Assembly (NCBI GenBank): GCA_922989275.2
Contig: OV277859.1
Location: 89,710,198 to 89,774,197, forward strand
Length of the DNA: 64,000 nucleotides
From: Gari tellinella
Lineage: Eukaryota; Mollusca; Bivalvia; Cardiida; Psammobiidae
Reading direction: 5' to 3'
Under the pieces are notes generated by a model. That model was given only the letters and a program-made list of their open reading frames with translations. It did no database searches and was not told where the DNA came from. Position numbers and translations under genes: made by a program. Below, piece after piece: positions 11,030-23,146 of the stretch (position 1 is the stretch's first letter; each line of letters opens with the position of its first letter).

Positions 11030-11110
11030 TGTAATGCAGACAGAAGTAATACAGAAAGCTCCTGCGAAGGCCTCCTGTATTACTTTTATTCTGCCTAACA
11101 CGTAACCTGT
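11030..11110. repeat. Imperfect hairpin
   Basis: ACAGGTTTGTAATGCAGACA and the inverse region TTCTGCCTAACACGTAACCT around AGCTCCTGCGAAGGCCTCCT. Related to the A/J cores but divergent. Confidence 0.45.
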
Positions 11111-11439
11111 CATACAGTCTACTTGCTGATCTCTTGAATGGCTACATTTATAACTTGATTAATAATTTATCATTCATGACTTTTTCAACCTTTATTATTT
11201 TACATAGAGAGATGCAGTGCATATTAATGACTATAAACTTGAGTTAGGCAGCCACTCTTGGAAGAAGCATTGGGCTGTCTGTAGACCGTTTACTGCTTTA
11301 TACAGAACTAAGGTAAGGCAGAAAATTCCTTCCTTTAGGAGCTTTCTGCTCTACTTTAGTCAGGTGTTAAGTTGCCACTTGTTTAAAGACAGATTTTTCT
11401 TTTCGTGATTGACTGCTTTACATAAGTTTGAATTTATAA

Positions 11440-11637
11440 TACAGTCGCAACTCGTTATTACGAACTCGCTTAAATCGATATTACCAGTATTTTGTAAGTT
11501 GAATTTTGATAATACAATCTCGTTTAAGTCGAAAATACCCATATTTCAAAGTTAAAACGTGGCTAAGCCACGTTTTAACTTTGATATATGGGTATGTTCG
11601 AACTGATGTGAGTACGTAAAATCAAGTTTTTACTGTA
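11440..11637 (+). mobile_element. Family F MITE (TA type)
   Basis: ACAGTCGCAACTCGTTATTA at the left and TTTTTACTGTA at the right. Central palindrome CAAAGTTAAAACGTGGCTAA and its inverse. Confidence 0.6.
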
Positions 11638-11707
11638 TATGACAAATTGCCTATCTTTTATTAGCTTACTTGCTCTTGATTTCATTTGCTTGTTGTAATG
11701 TGAAATA

Positions 11708-11913
11708 CAATAAACCCCCTCTTTCACGACTACAAGAGAAGGTTAATTATTTGGCGTAAAAGGCAGATGACTGCTTATAGCAAAGGTGAAAGTAAAGCAG
11801 AAATCTCCTGTAGGAGCTTTCTGCATTACTTTAACCTTACTTAAAGATGCCACCTGTCGTCAATGCAATTAATTGATTTTCTTTATACTGATTGTAAAAG
11901 AGGGGTTTTATTG
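11708..11913 (+). mobile_element. Family J MITE
   Basis: TACAATAAACCCCCTCTTTC to GAGGGGTTTTATTGTA, TA-flanked, with an AGCAGAAATCTCCTGTAGGA hairpin core. Confidence 0.6.
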
Positions 11914-12557
11914 TAATATAGTACAGTTGTGAAAGCTGTTTTGTGAAACGTCATAAGTATATAGTCCTTTATGTTTTGTACTTTTGATAAAGACAAGAAA
12001 TACACCATGACTCTTAGGTATTCCAGATATGTTCGGTATACAATGTAACCTTAACTATAAACAGAGTTTTTGCTTCGGTTATATTACATGACATTCCATA
12101 AGAATAAGCATGACTGAAGGGAATCCACAATACAATGTAAGAGGACCATATTTATTGATAAGTCAGTTTCTGAACACATTTTATATAATCAAAGTTCATT
12201 TTTCGTATTTATGTTGCAGCCAAAATGAATGTTAAACATTCCATTTGTTGGATGTGCTCAGTTCTTTTTGAAAACTTTTACTTCTTGTTTAAAATCAAAA
12301 CAAAATTAAATTCATAGCAGATGTCTGTTGAATCTTTTAATGGATTCGTTAAATTGTGTTCGTATTTTGTATGATTTTCATTTTTGTTAAATAATTTTTC
12401 AAAAACTTTTATTTTTGTTTGTTAATGCTTGTTTTACTACATTTTATCTGTTAGAAAATGTGCTTTATATTTGTTGTGATGTAGGTTTGGTCTAAAGTTT
12501 CTACCTAAACACTTCCCCCACTAGCCAACAGTGTAAAATATATAGACAAGTTATTTC

Positions 12558-12779
12558 TTAACCCTTGACCCCATAGCCGCTTTTTAATCTTGGAGACAGC
12601 TGACCACTTAAAGCAGATTGAAAGTGAAGCAGAATGTGCCTCAAGGCACATTCTGTTTTACGTTCAGTCTGCTTTAAGCTAGCATCTGCTAGAATATAGA
12701 AGATATTTCTTAACTGTTTTCTAGAGTGGATAAATAAATCAAAGACTTTAAAAGGCATTTTTATGGGGTAATGGGTTAG
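12558..12779 (+). mobile_element. Family A MITE
   Basis: TTAACCCTTGACCCCATAG to GGGGTAATGGGTTAG. Core AAAGCAGATTGAAAGTGAAG. Confidence 0.75.
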
Positions 12780-12858
12780 AGCAGGACAAAAGTAAAGCAT
12801 AAAACTCCTTTAGGAGTGTTTTGCTTTACTTTCATCCTGCTTTAAGCTGTCTTCTGTC
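12780..12858. repeat. Hairpin between two MITEs
   Basis: AGCAGGACAAAAGTAAAGCA with inverse TGCTTTACTTTCATCCTGCT around CTCCTTTAGGAG. A J/A-type core without identifiable ends. Confidence 0.5.
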
Positions 12859-13110
12859 TTAACCCATTAACCCATAGATTGTTTCTTGTTTTGAAGATAG
12901 TTGACCACTTAAAGCAGGTTGAAAGTAAAGCAAAATGTGCCTGAAGCCACATTCGGCTTTACTTTCAGCCTGCTTTAAGCTATCATCTGCTAGAATATAG
13001 AATGTATTTCTTACTATACATGATAATGACTGTTTAAATTGGTACTATTTTCCTCAGTGGAGGAATAAATAAAAGGCGCAAAATGCCATATTTATGGGGT
13101 AATGGGTTAA
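12859..13110 (+). mobile_element. Family A MITE
   Basis: TTAACCCATTAACCCATAG to GGGGTAATGGGTTAA, with the core palindrome. Confidence 0.8.
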
Positions 13111-13439
13111 ACATATTTGTTGAATAAAGACATCCTCAGGTGTTTATTTGGAGAAATAGGTAAATGCAAACAAAAACGCTCATTACAACAATTATACATA
13201 ATTTTAATGTTGCTTTATTTAGGGTTAAGTATTATAGTTCTTCAAATAAATTTTTATTTCTCGTTTAAGCATTTTTATAGTACCTCCGAGAAAAGAAACG
13301 GCATTGAATAGTGTCTTTAAATGTTGCCTTTCTTTCTCTGAATCTTGTTAAGTAGTGGGAGTCTTCCATTAAGTTATAAAAGTATGTCAGGGAAAATGTT
13401 TTGTTATTTATAAAAAGCAAAAACTAATGATATAAATGT

Positions 13440-13600
13440 TTATACAGTTTAACTTTGAAATCTCGAATTCGCTTCAGTTCAACATATCCACATTTTAACT
13501 TTGAAATATGGACATGTTCGACTTATAATGAAATCATTATATGAAACTGAGGAAATACCAGTAAATTTGACTTTAACGAGTTTGCGATATCAATGTTGAA
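13440..13600 (+). mobile_element. Family F MITE remnant
   Basis: TTTGAAATCTCGAATTCGCT and the inverse-like CATATTTAACTTTGAAATATG region. The core is partly eroded. Confidence 0.4.
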
Positions 13601-13702
13601 CTTTATGTTGTTAAAACAGGACAGTGTTAATGTTTTTGTTTTTGTATATACTATATCAAGATGAATTTAGATGGACCAAAGTATATGTATCAATGAATTC
13701 AG

Positions 13703-14139
13703 GGCTCCTAGGGGCCGTTTCATAAAACTTCGTACGACAAATGTTGTCGTAAGTCAGATTATAAAACTCTCAATAAGTATTTATTTCTCCATCTAATCCT
13801 GTCTTGTGACATCTTTTTGGAATCGTCTTGAAAAGACGATTCCAAAAAGGTGTCACAAGACAGGATTCGATAGAGAAATCAGAGATTAAATGTATTTTAA
13901 AGTTTTGACTTACGACAACATTTGTCGTAAGAAGTTTTATGAAACGGGCCCCAGATTAGAGGGAATGAACTGAAGAAATCCAATGTTTTCTCACTCATTT
14001 CATCACCTAATCCTATGAAGTTACTACTTAATAGAACCATCTCCAAAAGATGATTCTATTGAGTAGTGACACCATAGGGTTTAATGCAGAAATAAAGATT
14101 TTATTTTTGTTAAATATTCCCCTTATCTGGAGCTCTGAA
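13703..14139 (+). mobile_element. Family D MITE interrupted by family H
   Basis: Left CAGGGCTCC (13703), right TATCTGGAGCTCTG (14139). Family H lies between CTCC and AGATTAGAGGG, which are contiguous in intact D copies. Confidence 0.65.
13713..13951 (+). mobile_element. Family H MITE
   Basis: Ends GGGGCCGTTTCATAAAACTT and inverse AAGTTTTATGAAACGGGCCC. Core TTTTTGGAATCGTCTTGAAA and its inverse. The core resembles the family D core. A second copy is at 42357-42602. Confidence 0.72.
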
Positions 14140-14176
14140 TGATTATAGGAAATGTTGTACATGGGACCAGAGAATG

Positions 14177-14369
14177 CAGGGCTCCAGACAAGTAGGAGTA
14201 AACTGAACAAGTCCAACATTTTCTCGCTCATTTCAGCACCAAATCCTATGGTGTTACTACTCATTAGAATTGTCTCTTCGAGGCGATTCTAATGAGTAGT
14301 TGCACAATAGGATTTAAAGCAGAAATAAAGATTTTAGTTTTCGAAATACTCCTTTTATCTGGAGCCCTG
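14177..14369 (+). mobile_element. Family D MITE
   Basis: CAGGGCTCCAGACAAGTAGG to TTATCTGGAGCCCTG with the ATTAGAATTGTCTC hairpin. Confidence 0.72.
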
Positions 14370-14573
14370 GAATCACTGTAATTTCTTGTGTTGTGCCTTT
14401 CAGTTTTACTTGGTGCAATTCTATCAAAGTGCTATTTGACTAACAAGATTGAGTTAAACAGATGTTAACATTAAACCATCGCATAATACATTCCATCTGT
14501 TCATCAAGTATGGCAAAGACTGTCCTACACTATGCATGTATTTTCCCAACCAAATGCTGATGTTTAACCCTTT

Positions 14574-14862
14574 CTCTCCCCCATAGCAATGTTTTAGATA
14601 GATGGTTGCTGAAAGTAAAGCAGAAAGCTTCCGGGCATTTGGATTTTTCATGTTGGGAAGCCTTCCAGCAGGCTTGTGGTAGGTCGGTGGTTCTACCCAG
14701 ATGCCGATTTGTGCCTGAAACAGTGCACAAAGGCTTCTGGGGTCTTCCTCCACCTGTTATTAGCTGGATGTCACGATATGACTTAAATACTGTTAAAAGC
14801 GACTTAAAATCATGACAAAATCAAAATCAAAACTAGAAACAGGCTATGGGGTAATGTGTTAA
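14574..14862 (+). mobile_element. Family A MITE, divergent interior
   Basis: TTAACCCTTTCTCTCCCCCA to GGGGTAATGTGTTAA. The interior holds only part of the AAAGTAAAGCAG core and about 150 bp of unrelated sequence. Confidence 0.55.
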
Positions 14863-14988
14863 ATAATTTGGTGCCTTTTTTCTGTGCAGCAACTTATACA
14901 AAGTCTTTGCCATTAACTGGTTACACATATTTCATTGCCAATTAAATTAACTGATCACTTTATTGTCAACCAATCATGTCATTGTCAG

Positions 14989-15240
14989 TTAACCCTTTAC
15001 CCCATAGCCTTTTTCTAGTTTTGAAAATAGGTGACTACTTAAAGCAGGTTGAAAGTAAAGCAGAATGTGCCTTAAGGCACATTCTGCTTTACTTTCAACC
15101 TGCTTTAAGGTGCCACCTGCTGGAATAAAGAAAGTATTCCCTATGAAACATATGTATAACTGTATGAACTGGAACTATTTTCTTCAGCGGAGGAATCAAC
15201 TGAATGCGCTAAAAGGCGTTTCTATGGGGGGAAGGGTTAA
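14989..15240 (+). mobile_element. Family A MITE
   Basis: TTAACCCTTTACCCCATAGC to GGGGGGAAGGGTTAA, full core palindrome. Confidence 0.82.
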
Positions 15241-15539
15241 ATAACTGGTCATTCCATTCAAGTAGAATTAAGAAACATGCAATGTTAGAACTATACAATT
15301 GTTGTGAAGTGTATACTCTGTAATCTATACAGTTGTTTATATAGATATTTATACAAACACATGTCCGATGTATCCACTGTGTATAAGTGTTGTCAGGAGT
15401 TCCACTTTCTGTAAACTTACACCCTTTCCTCCGTAGCCAACCATCCACACTGTGTGACCTTTTCAGTATAGCATTGGCGTAAAACCCAACTCACTCTCTC
15501 ACTAAACGTCATCAATGCAAATCACCTATAGGATAATAA

Positions 15540-15630
15540 GTACATGTTCCTTAAAGCAATATGAAAGTAAAGCGGAAAACCCCGATGGGAGCTTTCTGCT
15601 TTAATTTCATCTTGCTTTGAGCTACCACTT
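15540..15630. repeat. Hairpin of J/A type
   Basis: AAAGCAATATGAAAGTAAAG facing CTTTAATTTCATCTTGCTTT around CCCCGATGGGAGC. Confidence 0.5.
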
Positions 15631-15692
15631 GTATTTATCACTTTCAATAATTCCTCATTTGAGAGTACTTATATGGACAGAATAAAGTTGTC

Positions 15693-15946
15693 TCAACACC
15701 TTACTCCATAGCTTGGTTCTAGTACTGAAGGTAGGTGACCTATTACAGCAGGTTGAAAGTAAAGCAGAATGTGCCTTAAGGCATATTCTGCTTTACTCTC
15801 AGCCTGATTTAAACTGTCATATGTTACAATAATGGAAAATATTTCTTATTGTGCATATTCATGACTGTATAAAGTGAAACTATTTTCCAATGTGGAGAAA
15901 TAAATTAAAAGGCATTAAAAGGCTTATTTATGGAGTAGTGGGTTTA
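15693..15946 (+). mobile_element. Family A MITE
   Basis: CACCTTACTCCATAGC to TGGAGTAGTGGGTTTA. Ends degraded, core present. Confidence 0.68.
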
Positions 15947-15966
15947 GAGCTATATTGAGATGCTGA

Positions 15967-16223
15967 TTAACCCACTACCCCATAGCCTTTTTCTAGTTTT
16001 GAAAACAGGGGGCACTTACCAGTAAAGGAGGCTGAAAGTAAAGCAGAATGCGTCTGAAGGCGCATTCTGCTTTACTTTCAGCCTTCTTTAAAGTATTAAC
16101 TGCAAGAATATACAAACTATTTCTTAGGATTTGTATTTGTGACAGTATAAATTAGAACTATTTTCTTCTGTAGGGGAATTTATTAAAGGCATAAAAAGGA
16201 GTATTTATGGGTTAATAGGTTAA
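15967..16223 (+). mobile_element. Family A MITE
   Basis: TTAACCCACTACCCCATAGC to GGGTTAATAGGTTAA, with core AAGGAGGCTGAAAGTAAAGC. A further right-end fragment ends at 16309. Confidence 0.75.
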
Positions 16224-16309
16224 GGTATCCAATGGAGCTTATGGCAAGCAAGGAATGGGTAATTGCATTCTTAAAGGTGTTCTATGGTGCTTACATGGAG
16301 GAAAGGGTT

Positions 16310-17118
16310 AATACATGGAAATATATGTTGTAGAAATTAACTATGTGTCATTGTTAAGTCAAACACTGTGTACATCAACAGTAGTATAGGAAATAGTAGA
16401 ACAGTATTTGTTGTCTGAACATTTTGAAAAAATATGAATTAATGTGTCCTCAATTGTATTGAATACTGACAAACAATCTACCCTGATTCTGGGCATAATC
16501 AAGACTCTCAATCATAAATAAAGCCAGTAAAGCTCCCAGGTTTTCTTGCCATTTAATAATTCAGAGTATAGACAATTTCACGACATTTTAAGTTGCAGAG
16601 AGAAGTTCTACTATTGGACTATTGAAACTTGTTTTATTTATATACAGATAGTTATTGTTTGATGAATTTATTGTGCATACTATGCTGGACTTATTAGAAG
16701 AAAGTATTTTAAAACCCTCTTTTCAGCAGAATAATCAGGGGCTAGCACCCCTGAACCTCCCCATCGTTGCCTCGAAATGAAAGACAAAATGGTGGCGTCT
16801 TTACTCTTGCATGGTGGTGAGGAAGAGCGTGGGTACCGGCAAAGTAAATTCTATCCGAGTTCTTCTATTAGCAGAACTTTTTATACAACTCTTGCCAGAT
16901 CAAAAAATAATCAAAATCAGACATAATACCTTTATATTGATCTCCTTTGTATCTATTGCATCAGCAGTGAATACAACGGTTTTACACCATTTTTGCGGCC
17001 ATATTATTTTTTATTTGACCATTGTCTTGTTTAATTAACAAGTTTGTTGCTATAGGCGAAGTAATAAATATTGTCAAAATTACAAGAAGCGAGTGATTTA
17101 TATAAAACATATTGAAAC
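16310..17118. other. No gene recognised
   Basis: AT-rich sequence. A short open stretch after a TTTTCAG (16726 onward: QNNQGLAPLNLPIVASK then stop) is exon-like in composition but has no partner exon, so it is not called. Confidence 0.4.
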
Positions 17119-17331
17119 TTAACCCAGTTTATGCAGGATACACTTTTAGGTGTACCTCTAGGCAAACAGTTTTGTTCTCAGATCAGGCCCCACAATCAGA
17201 TCAAAACAGTTTGCAGCTAAGTCAATATTCTATCAGAAACTGTTAAAATCATTTGCAAATATTTGAGTTTACCTGCTGCAGACGACATTTTAAAATGGCC
17301 CCCAAATATTACCCAGCATACAATGGGTTAA
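17119..17331 (+). mobile_element. Family C MITE, GGATACACT type
   Basis: TTAACCCAGTTTATGCAGGA to ACCCAGCATACAATGGGTTAA-type end, with the AGGCAAACAGTTTTG core and GCAGACGACATTTTAAAATG arm. Sister copies at 42963-43187 and 45505-45730. Confidence 0.75.
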
Positions 17332-17531
17332 GTTATAACTCATGGCACCTCTTATCAGATCCAAACTCAGGTAACACGTGAACTTATGGACAGAATAATT
17401 TTATGTCATGAGTACAGTGTAAACCTCTGACAATGGAATCTCTTAAATTTCCAAAATCTCTGAAAACAAAAAAAGTTCTTAATTCAATTACATTTGTTCT
17501 ATTTATACATTACCATTTAGAAAATATTCAT

Positions 17532-17782
17532 TTAACCCATTACCCCATAGCCTATTTCTAATATTGAAAATTGTAGACCACTTAATGCAGGTTGAAAATA
17601 AAGCAGAATGTGCCTCAAGGCACATTCTGCTTTACTTTCAGCCTGCTTTAAGCTACCATCTACTTGAAAATAGAAATATTTCTTCTGATAGATATTCATA
17701 ACTGTATAATTTGGAACTATTTTCTCATGTGGAGGAATAAACTAGAGGCCTAAAAAGGCATATTTATGGGGTAATGGGTTAA
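17532..17782 (+). mobile_element. Family A MITE
   Basis: TTAACCCATTACCCCATAGC to GGGGTAATGGGTTAA with intact core. Confidence 0.82.
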
Positions 17783-18222
17783 AGCCCTTAGGACATGTTC
17801 CTGCATAATGCTGTTTATGACAAATTGCTACAATGCATTACTGATGTCCTGCATTAAGCAATCACCTGTATTTCAATATTTCCCTATAAGTTTCTTCATT
17901 GAATTGTTTAGAAACATAAATACCTAAGATTTTATTGCGCAAGACCATTTTGTAGACGACATAGGCTCAGATAATTTGCCTTTTTAGCTATGGTAGTGCC
18001 TTGTTTTGTTGTTAATGGCTCAAGTATGTTATGTTGTGCATTATTTCATAATAAATGACTGATACATAATCATTGTAACAGTTTTGTTTTAGAGGGGCCA
18101 TTATGATGTTATAAACTTTTGTGTACAGTTAAAAAGATATACACATACCTGTTATCTATTTGTTTGCCATAATTGAAACGGATTAACCCTGGTTATGCTG
18201 GAACTCGGTTTATTTGTACTTT

Positions 18223-18292
18223 GCAAACAGTGTAGATCCTGATCAGAGGGCTCCTGAAGTTGCCCTCTGATCAGGGTCTGCTCTACTTGTCA
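18223..18292. repeat. CAAACAGT hairpin
   Basis: GCAAACAGTGTAGATCCTGA facing TCAGGGTCTGCTCTACTTGT around the CTCC/GGAG-like loop. Confidence 0.6.
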
Positions 18293-18555
18293 TATTTTAT
18301 AACATTTTTGAAACACCCTTGACTATTTTCAAACAGTTTAGACCTAGATCTGGTCTGGTCTGTTTCTCATACATTTTATCATATTTTGGGAACCAACCTT
18401 TGAGTTTGGGAACCAACTCTCGGGTGTCAATGTAAACAGATTATTTATCAGAAAAAGGAAGAGTACATTTGAAGTTTCAGTATGGTATGGGTTAGTAAGA
18501 TCTCATCTTATATCAATATACCGTAATGATCTTAAATATTGGAACAGATATTCCT

Positions 18556-18628
18556 GAGCAAACAGTGTACACACAGATCACACTGCTCCCTTAGGAGCAT
18601 TGTGATCAGGGTCTACACTGTTTGCCAT
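18556..18628. repeat. CAAACAGT hairpin
   Basis: GCAAACAGTGTACACACAGA facing GGGTCTACACTGTTTGCC around GCTCCCTTAGGAGC. Confidence 0.6.
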
Positions 18629-19181
18629 TCAGTTGGTTTCTTTTTGACAAATAACTGTGTAATAAAAGCAATTGCATGTAGTATAAATTTTATGATAACT
18701 ACGGCAGTCAATTTGCACTGGTTGTCCCCAATTTTTAGGATTTTTACGGTATATATAGTCACTATTTATTGGTTACAACATTCTTACTTATTGTAGTTAT
18801 ATCTCTCAATACCAATGTTTTTATTTTAGTCATATTCAATTCTATATACTTTTGTGTACTGGTACACAAATTTTTATTGTGTAAAATTATGGTTTTTAAA
18901 TGCCATGTGAAACATTCTTAATGAGCAGGCAATTGTGACAGAGTTCAGGAAACACACTTATTTCACTTCAGCTACCACATGTCTTCACTATCTCTCTATC
19001 TGTAGTGCTGTAATCTTTGGTACAAAATTCAAATACATTTTTGCTTTTGCTTTTTGTCCAAGGTATAAAATGTTTATACCACACACAAATTGCAGACTTT
19101 GATCATAGGACTCTTTAAAAATCTCTGATAAGAGTACACTGTTTCCAAAATATGCATAATTTGGTTTCCAGAAAAAAAATA

Positions 19182-19356
19182 CAGTAAAACCTCTCTTATT
19201 ATAATCACTAATATTTGTAAATATTAGGGTGACTGCTTAAAACAAGGTGACAGTAAAACAGAGCACTCGATCCTGTAGGAGCTTTCTGTTTCTCTGTCAC
19301 ATGTCTTTTTACAGTCAATTAGCCATCTTAGTGGTCGTAATAGAGAGGTATTACTG
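19182..19356 (+). mobile_element. Family J MITE (TA type)
   Basis: CAGTAAAACCTCTCTTATTA to AATAGAGAGGTATTACTG, TA on both sides, with core AAACAAGGTGACAGTAAAAC. Relatives at 39410-39600 and 42754-42935. Confidence 0.68.
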
Positions 19357-19721
19357 TAATCACAATTTCTACTGCAGGTAACTCATAGATTATGTCAAAC
19401 ATTTCTGTATCAGTATTCTTTTATAGTCTGTGATTATTTTCCACTTTCATTTGCACCAGTCAAGAAATTGTGTATATACGATATTTTGTTTCGTTTAGTT
19501 TTGATATGGTCAATATCACATCAGTGAAATGGTTATTCTGCGTATAAACTATAGTACTTTTCTTCATATCTGCAGTATTTCTGTTGTTACTTGTCATTCT
19601 AAAAAACTCTTATGTCTCTTTCAATATAATGTCAATTTTAGTTTTTGTAAGAATAACCCTGCATATTAAAAGAACATTTACAGATAGTTTTTATCCCTGT
19701 TTTACACTTACATGTTACACT

Positions 19722-20153
19722 TTAATCCATTTCTCCCCCATAGCTTATTTCTAGTTTTGAAAACAGGTAACCACTTAAAGCAGGTTAGAAGTAAAGCAGA
19801 TTGTGCCTTAAGGCACATTCTGCTTTACTCCCAGCCTGCTTAAAGCTAGAATCTGCTAGGATATAGAAAACTATTTTCTTATGATACATATTCATTTCTG
19901 TATTAAGTGGCTTTCACCTATAGAAATGCCTTCTAGGGCGAAAATAGGGGGAAAATAACCAATATAGTTCCAATTAATACCGTCATATACATGTACTTTA
20001 AGAAATATTTCCTAAACCATGGCTGAAGGTAGCTTAAAGTAGGCTGAAAGTAAAGCAAAATGCACCTTAAGGTGCATTCTGCTTTACTTTCAACTTGCTT
20101 TAAGTGGTATTCTGTCTTCAATACTAGAAACAGGCTATGGGGTAAAGGGTTAT
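19722..20153 (+). mobile_element. Two family A MITEs head to head, fused
   Basis: TTAATCCATTTCTCCCCCAT at the left and GGGGTAAAGGGTTAT at the right, with two separate core palindromes (about 19775-19855 and 20030-20105). Confidence 0.68.
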
Positions 20154-20339
20154 GACTTCATAGTGACTGACCACTGGAAATGACTGTATTTATATCATGC
20201 AACACATAATTATGCAACATTTGTCTACTTAGTTATATATATATTGTGTTTAATAATCTTATGTGGGTCTTGTGAAGTTTAAATGAAGGTCATGCATGGT
20301 AATAGAAGTCATAGTAACATGTCTATAGCAGATACTTAA

Positions 20340-20515
20340 AAGATGAATCTGCAGTATTTTCTATAAAGCTGGCAGTTTGATGAAAGACAAAAGTAAAGTA
20401 GAAAGCACTTTCTATAAAGATGACGGTTTAATGCGGGACAAAAGTACTGCAGATATTTCTTTTAGAAGCTTTCCGCTGTACCTTTGTCCTGCATCAAACA
20501 GTTATCTGTCTTTAG
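20340..20515. repeat. Degenerate J-type hairpins
   Basis: GACAAAAGTAAAGTAGAAAG and GGACAAAAGTACTGCAGATA face GCTGTACCTTTGTCCTGC. No defined ends. Confidence 0.4.
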
Positions 20516-21158
20516 ACCCCCTTAAAACCATTGATCAGTTGTATACAACCTTATAGAAACTTTATTTTGAAATTGTTGCTGGAAGCTAAAATGTAAAATA
20601 TATTTGGGAATAATTTTTCTCCATTGTTCGGTTCTATTACGTGTTATTTGGGTATGTCATCATATGTGAATATTTTTTGTACTTTTTTAAGATTTTAGCT
20701 TTGTATAGAATTTTAAAGTTTACTTGGAAAGTTGTGGTTTTTGTTTGATACATGGTGCTGTGATTGTTACACCCTTGTACTAGGGAAGTTTTTACTAATT
20801 TTGCAAGTGTTTCTTTTGAGTGTTTTGGGTAAAGTTAGGGACCAACAAGCAAACAAATCAGTTTTGAACAACGGTTTCAAATCTAAATGTGTGGTCGGGC
20901 TTTTTCAGCTTAATGCAGGATAAAAGTAAAACTGAAAACTGCTGTAGGAGTTTTCTGCTTATTAAGCAGAAATTAGCATTTATACATCTTCTGCTTCTTT
21001 AAGGTGTGGTTGGTTAAGACAAGTTTAATTATGTAGATAAACCACTCAATGGAGAATAATTCATGCAGAAAATTACTCTTTGGGGGATTGCTAGGAAACT
21101 GTCTTAGTACCATGAAAATCCATCTATCACAGATTTCCATTCTACAGCTTTCTGCACC

Positions 21159-21410
21159 TTAACCCTTTACCCAATAACCCGTTTATAACATTAGATACAG
21201 GTGATCACTTAAAGCAGGTTGAAATAAAAGCAGAATGTGCCTTAAGGCTCATTCTGCTTTACTTTCAGCCTGCTTTAAACTATCATCTGCTAGGCTATAT
21301 AAAATATTTGTTATTGTAACTGTTCATGAGGGTATAAACTGGAACTACTTTCTTCAGGGGAGGAATAAAGTAAATACGCTAAAAGTCGCTTCTATGGGGG
21401 AAAGGGTTAA
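21159..21410 (+). mobile_element. Family A MITE
   Basis: TTAACCCTTTACCCAATAAC to GGGGGAAAGGGTTAA. Shares its right TTAA with the next copy. Confidence 0.8.
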
Positions 21411-21648
21411 CCCTTTCCCCCATAAAAGCGCTTTTAGCGCATTTACTTTAGTCTTCCACTGAAGGATATAGTTCCAATTTATTTATTCAGTCAGGAATAT
21501 GTAGCAAAATAAATATTTTCTGTATTCTATCAGATGATAGCTTAAAGCAGGCTGAAAGTAAAGCAGAATGCGCCCCAAGGCGCATTCTGCTTTACTTTCA
21601 ACCTGCTTTAAGTAGTCACCTGAAACAGGCTATGGGGTAATGGGTCAA
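21407..21648 (-). mobile_element. Family A MITE, opposite orientation, abutting
   Basis: TTAACCCTTTCCCCCATAAA to GGGGTAATGGGTCAA. It sits immediately against the previous element with a single shared TTAA, as expected if one inserted into the other's target duplication. Confidence 0.8.
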
Positions 21649-21919
21649 ATTAGTTGTTCATGACTGGTTTGTACTGTTTGAAGCCAAATGAAGGACTTAT
21701 TTACAGGTACTGTATTCTCGAACCTCTGATTAATATTTTGTGTTGTGAAAATGTTATTTTTATTTTGCAGTTATTTATATGAGTTTGAATGGCCTTTGCA
21801 TTTGACAGTGACGGGTTTATGATAAAACTGGATAAATCATTACATGTATTATGAAACAACAATGTGTCCATGATAATATGCTAATAATTACCTGTAGGCT
21901 TGTGATGAACTGTCAAACC

Positions 21920-22105
21920 CAGAGCTCCTTATAAGAGGGAGTAAACTCTCAAATTATCCATTTTCCGCTTCATGTCTGCACCAAAACCCTATGGTGTGAC
22001 TACTCATTAGAATTGTTTTTTCGAGACTTTTCTAATGAGTAGTCACACCATAGGGTTTGGAGCAGACATAAATATGTTAGTTTTTGAGAAACTCTCCTGT
22101 CAGTG
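21920..22105 (+). mobile_element. Family D MITE
   Basis: CAGAGCTCCTTATAAGAGGG and the hairpin GTGACTACTCATTAGAATTG / TAATGAGTAGTCACACCATA. The right end is eroded. Confidence 0.62.
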
Positions 22106-22164
22106 TTCATTAAGTAATCTATGAAGCATTGAGATCTGTATAGGCAGATCTATGACTGCCTAAT

Positions 22165-22338
22165 GTACAAACAGTGTAGACCCTGATCAGGGGGCTCTTG
22201 CACGAGTTCTCTGATCAGGGTCTGCACTGTTTGTCATTTTGAATATATTGTTATAATTAATCATAATAGTTTCAAATGGACATGACTTAATATGAAATGG
22301 GTATTGTCCATTTAAAGTTTCAGGAGTGAATGAGTTAA
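22165..22338 (+). mobile_element. Family C MITE, partial
   Basis: Hairpin ACAAACAGTGTAGACCCTGA / TCAGGGTCTGCACTGTTTGT, then an arm TTTAAAGTTTCAGGAGTGAA ending GAGTTAA. Confidence 0.6.
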
Positions 22339-22673
22339 TACTATTGGATAATTATCATTGGTATATCATTTTAAAAAAAGTTTTCTTATATTCAGAATTT
22401 CAGAGGATATCTAACAATTGTACTAATTGGAACTAATGACTTTGTTGACTTTGGCACTCTCTATTGTTAAACACTGTATAGTAGTATAATAGTCAGTGGC
22501 ACATTAATACACAGCTGCTTGTTATACATGTAAAGTACAGAAGTGAAATATAAATAAAAAAAAAATATAACAAAAAATAATGTGTCTGTTTTTAACCCTT
22601 CCCTCCATCCCATAACCCATATGTGAATAAAGTACAAAGTCATGTATAGCCAAATGACTGATTTCATCTTGCT

Positions 22674-22993
22674 TTAACCTTTTACTCGGTAGCCTGTTTG
22701 TAGGTTTGAAAGCAGGTGATTACTTAACCCATTATCCCATAGTGTGTTTTAAGTAAAAGATTTTCAGGTTTGAAGATTGGCTACAACTTAAAGCAAGTTG
22801 AAAGTAAAGCAGAATGTGCCTTAAGGCACATTCTGCTTTACTTTCAGCTTGCTTTAAGCTACCATCTGCTAGGATATAGAAATTATTTATAATGGTGCAT
22901 ATTCATAATTGTATAAAATGGAATTGTTTTCTTCGTTTGGATGAATAAATTAAAGGTGTAAAAAAATGTGTATTTAAAGGGGTAATGGATTAA
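22674..22993 (+). mobile_element. Family A MITE with a truncated older copy
   Basis: TTAACCTTTTACTCGGTAGC begins a 50-bp fragment. A full copy inserted at TTAA 22724 runs to GGGGTAATGGATTAA. Confidence 0.7.
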
Positions 22994-23146
22994 AGCAGTT
23001 GGTTCAGTCCTGAGAAAAGCTTTTGAACACACTTGAGGCCATATGGACACTTTTTTTTTATCTTACTCAGAATGATATCTATAAGTAGTGTGAATATGGT
23101 GGGTCAAACGTAGGTCTGTAAATAACAGTAATGAAACTTGTGGAAA

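Noticed and set aside
16726..16790. Possible terminal exon after TTTTCAG
   Set aside because: Short, no motif, no compatible upstream exon found.
22467..22667. Hydrophobic 66-residue minus-strand frame
   Set aside because: AT-rich composition gives Phe/Tyr/Leu runs by chance; no splice or family support.
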